Shown: positions 53,084 through 64,000 of the stretch, one piece after another
Position numbering within the stretch: the stretch's first letter is position 1
Layout of the letters: the number at the start of each line of letters is the position of its first letter
Assembly (NCBI GenBank): GCA_963920525.1
Contig: OY986438.1
Coordinates: 216,993,396 to 217,057,395, forward strand
Reading direction: 5' to 3'
DNA from: Dichetophora obliterata
Taxonomy: Eukaryota; Arthropoda; Insecta; Diptera; Sciomyzidae
DNA length: 64,000 nt
The notes under the pieces: model-generated
What the model was told of the DNA's origin: nothing
Databases searched by the model: none
The model's input: only the letters and a program-made list of their open reading frames with translations
Program-made: the position numbers and the translations under genes

Positions 53084-56000
53084 CTTGTGGGCAGTAGCTT
53101 AAGGAACATTTTGATGCATAAATCGTCCTTTTATGATGTATGGTTTAGAAGTTATGGCTAAAAAATCAAAAAAATCGCAAAAAACCACGTCAAAAACTAT
53201 GATTCATGTAAAAAATTTTAACTAAGATTCTTGAAAAAAAATCAAAATCCAGAAAACTTTTTTCTGAATATGCAGTCTTGTGTTTATATGTATTAGAAAC
53301 AATTTGGTGTATAAATCGTCCTTGTAGGATGTATGGTTTGCGAGTTATGACGGAAAAAGCACATGTTTTTGGCCAGCTTCCACTCCAAAAAGTGTTCTAC
53401 AACTCCTAACTACAAGAGATAGAGCAAACGGCATTTGGACAAAGGAGTATCCCTTCTTAAGGACGAGGACCTGGTGCTCATTTTAATGCATGAATCGTCC
53501 TTATCTGATATGTAGTTTTTATTTTAGAAAATAAATAAAAAAAATAAAAATTGACAAAAAAGGGCACATGAAATTAACATGAAATCTAATTTTTAAAATT
53601 ATTTTAAGGATACAGTCTTGTGGGCAGTAGCTTAAGGAACATTTTGATGCATAAATCGTCCTTTTATGATGTATGGTTTAGAAGTTATGGCTAAAAAATC
53701 AAAAAAATCGCAAAAAACCACGTCAAAAACTATGATTTATGTAAAAAATTTTAACTAAGATTCTTGAAAAAAAATCACATTCCAGAAAACTTTTTTCCGA
53801 ATTCGCAGTCTTGTGTATATATGTATTAGAAACAATTTGGTGTATAAATCGTCCTTGTAGGATGTACAGTTTGCGAGTTATGACGGAAAAAGCACATGTT
53901 TTTGGCCAGCTTCCACTCCAAAAAGTGTTCTACAACTCCTAACTACAAGAGATAGAGCAAACGGCATTTGGACAAAGGAGTATCCCTTCTTAAGGACGAG
54001 GACCTGGTGCTCATTTTAATGCATGAATTGTCCTTATCTGATATGTAGTTTTTATTTTAGAAAATAAATAAAAAAAATAAAAATTGACAAAAAAGGGCAC
54101 ATGAAATTAACATGAAATCTAATTTTTAAAATTATTTTAAGGATACAGTCTTGTGGGCAGTAGCTTAAGGAACATTTTGATGCATAAATCGTCCTTTTAT
54201 GATGTATGGTTTAGAAGTTATGGCTAAAAAATCAAAAAAATCGCAAAAAACCACGTCAAAAACTATGATTCATGTAAAAAATTTTAACAAAGATTCTTGA
54301 AAAAAAATCAAAATCCAGAAAACTTTTTTCTGAATATGCAGTCTTGTGTATATATGTATTAGAAACAATTTGGTGTATAAATCGTCCTTGTAGGATGTAT
54401 GGTTTGCGAGTTATGACGGAAAAAGCACATGTTTTTGGCCAGCTTCCACTCCAAAAAGTGTTCTACAACTCCTAACTACAAGAGATAGAGCAAACGGCAT
54501 TTGGACAAAGGAGTATCCCTTCTTAAGGACGAGGACCTGGTGCTCATTTTAATGCATGAATCGTCCTTATCTGATATGTAGTTTTTATTTTAGAAAATAA
54601 ATAAAAAAAATAAAAATTGACAAAAAAGGGCACATGAAATTAACATGAAATCTAATTTTTAAAATTATTTTAAGGCTACAGTCTTGTGGGCAGTAGATTC
54701 TTGAAAAAAAATCAAAATCCAGAAAACTTTTTTCTGAATATGCAGTCTTGTGTATATATGTATTAGAAACAATTTGGTGTATAAGTCGTCCTTGTAGGAT
54801 GTATGGTTTGCGAGTTATGACGGAAAAAGCACATGTTTTTGGCCAGCTTCCACTCCAAAAAGTGTTCTACAACTCCTAACTACAAGAGATAGAGCAAACG
54901 GCATTTGGACAAAGGAGTATCCCTTCTTAAGGACGAGGACCTGGTGCTCTTTTTAATGCATGAATCGTCCTTATCTGATATGTAGTTTTTATTTTAGAAA
55001 ATAAATAAAAAAAATAAAAATTGACAAAAAAGGGCACATGAAATTAACATGAAATCTAATTTTTAAAATTATTTTAAGGCTACAGTCTTGTGGGCAGTAG
55101 CTTAAGGAACATTTTGATGCATAAATCGTCCTTTTATGATGTATGGTTTAGAAGTTATGGCTAAAAAATCAAAAAAATCGCAAAAAACCACGTCAAAAAC
55201 TATGATTCATGTAAAAAATTTTAACTAAGATTCTTGAAAAAAAATCACATTCCAGAAAACTTTTTTCCGAATTTGCAGTCTTGTGTATATATGTATTAGA
55301 AACAATTTGGTGTATAAATCGTCCTTGTAGGATGTATGGTTTGCGAGTTATGACGGAAAAAGCACATGTTTTTGGCCAGCTTCCACTCCAAAAAGTGTTC
55401 TACAACTCCTAACTACAAGAGATAGAGCAAACGGCATTTGGACAAAGGAGTATCCCTTCTTAAGGACGAGGACCTGGTGCTCATTTTAATGCATGAATCG
55501 TCCTTATCTGATATGTAGTTTTTATTTTAGAAAATAAATAAAAAAAATAAAAATTGACAAAAAAGGGCACATGAAATTAACATGAAATCTAATTTTTAAA
55601 ATTATTTTAAGGATACAGTCTTGTGGGCAGTAGCTTAAGGAACATTTTGATGCATAAATCGTCCTTTTATGATGTATGGTTTAGAAGTTATGGCTAAAAA
55701 ATCAAAAAAATCGCAAAAAACCACGTCAAAAACTATGATTCATGTAAAAAATTTTAACTAAGATTCTTGAAAAAAAATCAAATTCCAGAAAACTTTTTTC
55801 TGAATATGCAGTCTTGTGTATATATGTATTAGAAACAATTTGGTGTATAAATCGTCCTTGTAGGATGTATGGTTTGCGAGTTATGACGGAAAAAGCACAT
55901 GTTTTTGGCCAGCTTCCACTCCAAAAAGTGTTCTACAACTCCTAACTACAAGAGATAGAGCAAACGGCATTTGGACAAAGGAGTATCCCTTCTTAAGGAC

Positions 56001-59000
56001 GAGGACCTGGTGCTCATTTTAATGCATGAATCGTCCTTATCTGATATGTAGTTTTTATTTTAGAAAATAAATAAAAAAAATAAAAATTGACAAAAAAGGG
56101 CACATGAAATTAACATGAAATCTAATTTTTAAAATTATTTTAAGGATACAGTCTTGTGGGCAGTAGCTTAAGGAACATTTTGATGCATAAATCGTCCTTT
56201 TATGATGTATGGTTTAGAAGTTATGGCTAAAAAATCAAAAAAATCGCAAAAAACCACGTCAAAAACTATGATTCATGTAAAAAATTTTAACTAAGATTCT
56301 TGAAAAAAAATCAAATTCCAGAAAACTTTTTTCTGAATATGCAGTCTTGTGTATATATGTATTAGAAACAATTTGGTGTATAAATCGTCCTTGTAGGATG
56401 TATGGTTTGCGAGTTATGACGGAAAAAGCACATGTTTTTGGCCAGCTTCCACTCCAAAAAGTGTTCTACAACTCCTAACTACAAGAGATAGAGCAAACGG
56501 CATTTGGACAAAGGAGTATCCCTTCTTAAGGACGAGGACCTGGTGCTCATTTTATTGCATGAATCGTCCTTATCTGATATGTAGTTTTTATTTTAGAAAA
56601 TAAATAAAAAAAATAAAAATTGACAAAAAAGGGCACATGAAATTAACATGAAATCTAATTTTTAAAATTATTTTAAGGATACAGTCTTGTGGGCAGTAGC
56701 TTAAGGAACATTTTGATGCATAAATCGTCCTTTTATGATGTATGGTTTAGAAGTTATGGCTAAAAAATCAAAAAAATCGCAAAAAACCACGTCAAAAACT
56801 ATGATTCATGTAAAAAATTTTAACTAAGATTCTTGAAAAAAAATCAAAATCCAGAAAACTTTTTTCTGAATATGCAGTCTTGTGTATATATGTATTAGAA
56901 ACAATTTGGTGTATAAATCGTCCTTGTAGGATGTATGGTTTGCGAGTTATGACGGAAAAAGCACATGTTTTTGGCCAGCTTCCACTCCAAAAAGTGTTCT
57001 ACAACTCCTAACTACAAGAGATAGAGCAAACGGCATTTGGACAAAGGAGTATCCCTTCTTAAGGACGAGGACCTGGTGCTCATTTTAATGCATGAATCGT
57101 CCTTATCTGATATGTAGTTTTTATTTTAGAAAATAAATAAAAAAAATAAAAATTGACAAAAAAGGGCACATGAAATTAACATGAAATCTAATTTTTAAAA
57201 TTATTTTAAGGATACAGTCTTGTGGGCAGTAGCTTAAGGAACATTTTGATGCATAAATCGTCCTTTTATGATGTATGGTTTAGAAGTTATGGCTAAAAAA
57301 TCAAAAAAATCGCAAAAAACCACGTCAAAAACTATGATTCATGTAAAAAATTTTAACTAAGATTCTTGAAAAAAAATCAAATTCCAGAAAACTTTTTTCT
57401 GAATATGCAGTCTTGTGTATATATGTATTAGAAACAATTTGGTGTATAAATCGTCCTTGTAGGATGTATGGTTTGCGAGTTATGACGGAAAAAGCACATG
57501 TTTTTGGCCAGCTTCCACTCCAAAAAGTGTTCTACAACTCCTAACTACAAGAGATAGAGCAAACGGCATTTGGACAAAGGAGTATCCCTTCTTAAGGACG
57601 AGGACCTGGTGCTCATTTTAATGCATGAATCGTCCTTATCTGATATGTAGTTTTTATTTTAGAAAATAAATAAAAAAAATAAAAATTGACAAAAAAGGGC
57701 ACATGAAATTAACATGAAATCTAATTTTTAAAATTATTTTAAGGATACAGTCTTGTGGGCAGTAGCTTAAGGAACATTTTGATGCATAAATCGTCCTTTT
57801 ATGATGTATGGTTTAGAAGTTATGGCTAAAAAATCAAAAAAATCGCAAAAAACCACGTCAAAAACTATGATTCATGTAAAAAATTTTAACTAAGATTCTT
57901 GAAAAAAAATCAAAATCCAGAAAACTTTTTTCTGAATATGCAGTCTTGTGTATATATGTATTAGAAACAATTTGGTGTATAAATCGTCCTTGTAGGATGT
58001 ATGGTTTGCGAGTTATGACGGAAAAAGCACATGTTTTTGGCCAGCTTCCACTCCAAAAAGTGTTCTACAACTCCTAACTACAAGAGATAGAGCAAACGGC
58101 ATTTGGACAAAGGAGTATCCCTTCTTAAGGACGAGGACCTGGTGCTCATTTTAATGCATGAATCGTCCTTATCTGATATGTAGTTTTTATTTTAGAAAAT
58201 AAATAAAAAAAATAAAAATTGACAAAAAAGGGCACATGAAACTAACATGAAATCTAATTTTTAAAATTATTTTAAGGATACAGTCTTGTGGGCAGTAGCT
58301 TAAGGAACATTTTGATGCATAAATCGTCCTTTTATGATGTATGGTTTAGAAGTTATGGCTAAAAAATCAAAAAAATCGCAAAAAACCACGTCAAAAACTA
58401 TGATTCATGTAAAAAATTTTAACTAAGATTCTTGAAAAAAAATCAAATTCCAGAAAACTTTTTTCTGAATATGCAGTCTTGTGTATATATGTATTAGAAA
58501 CAATTTGGTGTATAAATCGTCCTTGTAGGATGTATGGTTTGCGAGTTATGACGGAAAAAGCACATGTTTTTGGCCAGCTTCCACTCCAAAAAGTGTTCTA
58601 CAACTCCTAACTACAAGAGATAGAGCAAACGGCATTTGGACAAAGGAGTATCCCTTCTTAAGGACGAGGACCTGGTGCTCATTTTAATGCATGAATCGTC
58701 CTTATCTGATATGTAGTTTTTATTTTAGAAAATAAATAAAAAAAATAAAAATTGACAAAAAAGGGCACATGAAATTAACATGAAATCTAATTTTTAAAAT
58801 TATTTTAAGGATACAGTCTTGTGGGCAGTAGCTTAAGGAACATTTTGATGCATAAATCGTCCTTTTATGATGTATGGTTTAGAAGTTATGGCTAAAAAAT
58901 CAAAAAAATCGCAAAAAACCACGTCAAAAACTATGATTCATGTAAAAAATTTTAACTAAGATTCTTGAAAAAAAATCAAAATCCAGAAAACTTTTTTCTG

Positions 59001-62000
59001 AATATGCAGTCTTGTGTATATATGTATTAGAAACAATTTGGTGTATAAATCGTCCTTGTAGGATGTATGGTTTGCGAGTTATGACGGAAAAAGCACATGT
59101 TTTTGGCCAGCTTCCACTCCAAAAAGTGTTCTACAACTCCTAACTACAAGAGATAGAGCAAACGGCATTTGGACAAAGGAGTATCCCTTCTTAAGGACGA
59201 GGACCTGGTGCTCATTTTAATGCATGAATCGTCCTTATCTGATATGTAGTTTTTATTTTAGAAAATAAATAAAAAAAATAAAAATTGACAAAAAAGGGCA
59301 CATGAAATTAACATGAAATCTAATTTTTAAAATTATTTTAAGGATACAGTCTTGTGGGCAGTAGCTTAAGGAACATTTAGATGCATAAATCGTCCTTTTA
59401 TGATGTATGGTTTAGAAGTTATGGCTAAAAAATCAAAAAAATCGCAAAAAACCACGTCAAAAACTATGATTCATGTAAAAAATTTTAACTAAGATTCTTG
59501 AAAAAAAATCAAAATCCAGAAAACTTTTTTCTGAATATGCAGTCTTGTGTATATATGTATTAGAAACAATTTGGTGTATAAATCGTCCTTGTAGGATGTA
59601 TGGTTTGCGAGTTATGACGAAAAAAGCACATGTTTTTGGCCAGCTTCCACTCCAAAAAGTGTTCTACAACTCCTAACTACAAGAGATAGAGCAAACGGCA
59701 TTTGGACAAAGGAGTATCCCTTCTTAAGGACGAGGACCTGGTGCTCATTTTAATGCATGAATCGTCCTTATCTGATATGTAGTTTTTATTTTAGAAAATA
59801 AATAAAAAAAATAAAAATTGACAAAAAAGGGCACATGAAATTAACATGAAATCTAATTTTTAAAATTATTTTAAGGATACAGTCTTGTGGGCAGTAGCTT
59901 AAGGAACATTTTGATGCATAAATCGTCCTTTTATGATGTATGGTTTAGAAGTTATGGCTAAAAAATCAAAAAAATCGCAAAAAACCACGTCAAAAACTAT
60001 GATTCATGTAAAAAATTTTAACTAAGATTCTTGAAAAAAAATCACATTCCAGAAAACTTTTTTCCGAATTTGCAGTCTTGTGTATATATGTATTAGAAAC
60101 AATTTGGTGTATAAATCGTCCTTGTAGGATGTATGGTTTGGGAGTTATGACGGAAAAAGCACATGTTTTTGGCCAGCTTCCACTCCAAAAAGTGTTCTAC
60201 AACTCCTAACTACAAGAGATAGAGCAAACGGCATTTGGACAAAGGAGTATCCCTTCTTAAGGACGAGGACCTGGTGCTCATTTTAATGCATGAATCGTCC
60301 TTATCTGATATGTAGTTTTTATTTTAGAAAATAAATAAAAAAAATAAAAATTGACAAAAAAGGGCACATGAAATTAACATGAAATCTAAATTTTAAAATT
60401 ATTTTAAGGATACAGTCTTGTGGGCAGTAGCTTAAGGAACATTTTGATGCATAAATCGTCCTTTTATGATGTATGGTTTAGAAGTTATGGCTAAAAAATC
60501 AAAAAAATCGCAAAAAACCACGTCAAAAACTATGATTCATGTAAAAAATTTTAACTAAGATTCTTGAAAAAAAATCACATTCCAGAAAACTTTTTTCCGA
60601 ATTTGCAGTCTTGTGTATATATGTATTAGAAACAATTTGGTGTATAAATCGTCCTTGTAGGATGTATGGTTTGCGAGTTATGACGGAAAAAGCACATGTT
60701 TTTGGCCAGCTTCCACTCCAAAAAGTGTTCTACAACTCCTAACTACAAGAGATAGAGCAAACGGCATTTGGACAAAGGAGTATCCCTTCTTAAGGACGAG
60801 GACCTGGTGCTCATTTTAATGCATGAATCGTCCTTATCTGATATGTAGTTTTTATTTTAGAAAATAAATAAAAAAAATAAAAATTGACAAAAAAGGGCAC
60901 ATGAAATTAACATGAAATCTAATTTTTAAAATTATTTTAAGGATACAGTCTTGTGGGCAGTAGCTTAAGGAACATTTTGATGCATAAATCGTCCTTTTAT
61001 GATGTATGGTTTAGAAGTTATGGCTAAAAAATCAAAAAAATCGCAAAAAACCACGTCAAAAACTATGATTCATGTAAAAAATTTTAACTAAGATTCTTGA
61101 AAAAAAATCAAAATCCAGAAAACTTTTTTCTGAATATGCAGTCTTGTGTATATATGTATTAGAAACAATTTGGTGTATAAATCGTCCTTGTAGGATGTAT
61201 GGTTTGCGAGTTATGACGGAAAAAGCACATGTTTTTGGCCAGCTTCCACTCCAAAAAGTGTTCTACAACTCCTAACTACAAGAGATAGAGCAAACGGCAT
61301 TTGGACAAAGGAGTATCCCTTCTTAAGGACGAGGACCTGGTGCTCATTTTAATGCATGAATCGTCCTTATCTGATATGTAGTTTTTATTTTAGAAAATAA
61401 ATAAAAAAAATAAAAATTGACAAAAAAGGGCACATGAAATTAACATGAAATCTAATTTTTAAAATTATTTTAAGGCTACAGTCTTGTGGGCAGTAGCTTA
61501 AGGAACATTTTGATGCATAAATCGTCCTTTTATGATGTATGGTTTAGAAGTTATGGCTAAAAAATCAAAAAAATCGCAAAAAACCACGTCAAAAACTATG
61601 ATTCATGTAAAAAATTTAAACTAAGATTCTTGAAAAAAAATCAAAATCCAGAAAAGTTTTTTCTGAATATGCAGTCTTGTGTATATATGTATTAGAAACA
61701 ATTTGGTGTATAAATCGTCCTTGTAGGATGTATGGTTTGCGAGTTATGACGGAAAAAGCACATGTTTTTGGCCAGCTTCCACTCCAAAAAGTGTTCTACA
61801 ACTCCTAACTACAAGAGATAGAGCAAACGGCATTTGGACAAAGGAGTATCCCTTCTTAAGGACGAGGACCTGGTGCTCATTTTAATGCATGAATCGTCCT
61901 TATCTGATATGTAGTTTTTATTTTAGAAAATAAATAAAAAAAATAAAAATTGACAAAAAAGGGCACATGAAATTAACATGAAATCTAATTTTTAAAATTA

Positions 62001-64000
62001 TTTTAAGGATACAGTCTTGTGGGCAGTAGCTTAAGGAACATTTTGATGCATAAATCGTCCTTTTATGATGTATGGTTTAGAAGTTATGGCTAAAAAATCA
62101 AAAAAATCGCAAAAAACCACGTCAAAAACTATGATTCATGTAAAAAATTTTAACTAAGATTCTTGAAAAAAAATCAAAATCCAGAAAAGTTTTTTCTGAA
62201 TATGCAGTCTTGTGTATATATGTATTAGAAACAATTTGGTGTATAAATCGTCTTTGTAGGATGTATGGTTTGCGAGTTATGACGGAAAAAGCACATGTTT
62301 TTGGCCAGCTTCCACTCCAAAAAGTGTTCTACAACTCCTAACTACAAGAGATAGAGCAAACGGCATTTGGACAAAGGAGTATCCCTTCTTAAGGACGAGG
62401 ACCTGGTGCTCATTTTAATGCATGAATCGTCCTTATCTGATATGTAGTTTTTATTTTAGAAAATAAATAAAAAAAATAAAAATTGACAAAAAAGGGCACA
62501 TGAAATTAACATGAAATCTAATTTTTAAAATTATTTTAAGGATACAGTCTTGTGGGCAGTAGCTTAAGGAACATTTTGATGCATAAATCGTCCTTTTATG
62601 ATGTATGGTTTAGAAGTTATGGCTAAAAAATCAAAAAAATCGCAAAAAACCACGTCAAAAACTATGATTCATGTAAAAAATTTTAACTAAGATTCTTGAA
62701 AAAAAATCAAAATCCAGAAAACTTTTTTCTGAATATGCAGTCTTGTGTATATATGTATTAGAAACAATTTGGTGTATAAATCGTCCTTGTAGGATGTATG
62801 GTTTGCGAGTTATGACGGAAAAAGCACATGTTTTTGGCCAGCTTCCACTCCAAAAAGTGTTCTACAACTCCTAACTACAAGAGATAGAGCAAACGGCATT
62901 TGGACAAAGGAGTATCCCTTCTTAAGGACGAGGACCTGGTGCTCATTTTAATGCATGAATCGTCCTTATCTGATATGTAGTTTTTATTTTAGAAAATAAA
63001 TAAAAAAAATAAAAATTGACAAAAAAGGGCACATGAAATTAACATGAAATCTAATTTTTAAAATTATTTTAAGGATACAGTCTTGTGGGCAGTAGCTTAA
63101 GGAACATTTTGATGCATAAATCGTCCTTTTATGATGTATGGTTTAGAAGTTATGGCTAAAAAATCAAAAAAATCGCAAAAAACCACGTCAAAAACTATGA
63201 TTCATGTAAAAAATTTTAACTAAGATTCTTGAAAAAAAATCAAAATCCAGAAAAGTTTTTTCTGAATATGCAGTCTTGTGTATATATGTATTAGAAACAA
63301 TTTGGTGTATAAATCGTCCTTGTAGGATGTATGGTTTGCGAGTTATGACGGAAAAAGCACATGTTTTTGGCCAGCTTCCACTCCAAAAAGTGTTCTACAA
63401 CTCCTAACTACAAGAGATAGAGCAAACGGCATTTGGACAAAGGAGTATCCCTTCTTAAGGACGAGGACCTGGTGCTCATTTTAATGCATGAATCGTCCTT
63501 ATCTGATATGTAGTTTTTATTTTAGAAAATAAATAAAAAAAATAAAAATTGACAAAAAAGGGCACATGAAATTAACATGAAATCTAATTTTTAAAATTAT
63601 TTTAAGGATACAGTCTTGTGGGCAGTAGCTTAAGGAACATTTTGATGCATAAATCGTCCTTTTATGATGTATGGTTTAGAAGTTATGGCTAAAAAATCAA
63701 AAAAATCGCAAAAAACCACGTCAAAAACTATGATTCATGTAAAAAATTTTAACTAAGATTCTTGAAAAAAAATCAAAATCCAGAAAAGTTTTTTCTGAAT
63801 ATGCAGTCTTGTGTATATATGTATTAGAAACAATTTGGTGTATAAATCGTCCTTGTAGGATGTATGGTTTGCGAGTTATGACGGAAAAAGCACATGTTTT
63901 TGGCCAGCTTCCACTCCAAAAAGTGTTCTACAACTCCTAACTACAAGAGATAGAGCAAACGGCATTTGGACAAAGGAGTATCCCTTCTTAAGGACGAGGA
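53084..64000 (+). repeat. Mostly regular units 109-129
   Basis: Full units start at 53084, 53617, 54150, 55087, 55620, then every 533 bp to 63082, with a partial unit from 63615. Variants include CCGAATTTGC with CACATTCC (55087, 59884, 60417), CCGAATTCGC (53617), GGCTACAG ahead of the heads at 54683, 55087 and 61483, and GAAAAG loops at 61483, 62016, 63082 and 63615. Units at 56153-59350 alternate between CAAATTCC and CAAAATCC. One unit is deleted (54683). No genes. Confidence 0.94.
54683..55086 (+). repeat. Deleted unit of 404 bp
   Basis: The head GGGCAGTAG is joined directly to ATTCTTGAAA (about 54696), removing 129 bp that include the module A box and the A-tract run. Only AG is shared at the ends. 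It is the only copy in the window, and the only deletion class that does not end at an ATCGTCCT box. It also has AAGTCGTCC in module B. Confidence 0.94.

Larger units (their letters stand above)
1..64000 (+). repeat. Satellite DNA array, 533-bp unit, head to tail
   Basis: The whole window is a tandem array. The phrase CTTGTGGGCAG (or the variant CTTGTGAACAG) opens each unit, and successive starts are almost always 533 bp apart (1, 534, 1067, 1600, 2132 and so on to 63615). I place 129 copies, one without its head (about 42148) and one cut by the window end. Exceptions are 13 units of 213 bp, two of 431 bp, three of 524-525 bp, one of 404 bp, one fused pair and single-base indels in A-runs. 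No inverted unit and no inserted foreign sequence was seen. Long gene-free homogeneous arrays of this kind are typical of eukaryotic centromeric or other heterochromatin. The exact chromosomal site and species are inference. No reading frame of gene length exists because every unit carries stops in all frames. Confidence 0.98.

Noticed and set aside
1..64000. CRISPR array
   Set aside because: The repeats are long and contiguous, with no unique spacers of regular length and no cas genes.
1..64000. CENP-B box
   Set aside because: I looked for the TTCG....A..CGGG pattern on both strands of the unit and found none. The CCGAATTCGC variant at about 53797 does not complete it.
1..64000. Ribosomal intergenic spacer repeats or 5S arrays
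   Set aside because: No rRNA, 5S or tRNA-like sequence with internal promoter boxes is visible in any unit.
1..64000. A new defence or mobile system
   Set aside because: There is no coding capacity in the window. The organisation is that of non-coding satellite DNA.

Overview
The window is one uninterrupted, head-to-tail satellite DNA array, with every unit on the same strand and no other sequence at either edge. I see no gene, RNA gene, transposon, telomere repeat or CRISPR array. The basic unit is 533 bp, AT-rich (165 G+C in the first 533 bases, 31%). I place 129 unit copies, the last cut off by the window end. Most differ from one another by only a few bases. An array this long, uniform and gene-free points to a eukaryotic centromeric, pericentromeric or other heterochromatic block. 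A plant is my best guess because the underlying module is about 178 bp, within the common plant centromere-satellite range. I do not recognise the family, so species and chromosomal position remain inference.

The 533-bp unit is a diverged trimer. Three modules (A, B, C) each carry the box ATCGTCCT, at unit positions 39, 232 and 411, spaced 193, 179 and 161 bp apart (mean about 178). Flanking phrases such as CAGTCTTGTG (A and B) and CTTAAGG (A and C) support the alignment. Each unit has a run of A-tracts after box A, a short hairpin-capable dyad at 167-183, a G+C-richer and nearly invariant core at about 240-410, and an A-rich segment at 443-478.

Layout: 1-7460 holds near-consensus units. A 431-bp deleted unit lies at 7461 and its sister copy at 16526. 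From 10557 to about 33136, and again from 43178 to 49884, the array is a mosaic of marked variant units and 213-bp mini-units (13 copies) arranged in repeating cassettes of about 1.8 and 2.3 kb. A multi-unit block at 28778-33136 recurs at 45523-49884. A third marked series recurs at 35802, 39537 and 50951. The region 53084-64000 is again mostly regular, with one 404-bp unit and a stretch of alternating dimers.

Nothing here acts as a gene system. What can be read is array evolution: unequal exchange of blocks of several units, spread of single founder deletions, and deletion junctions that land repeatedly at the shared ATCGTCCT box. Unit starts are counted from the phrase CTTGTGGGCAG (or CTTGTGAACAG), a phase chosen for convenience. 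All comparisons were made by eye, so counts of variants are good but not guaranteed to the last base.
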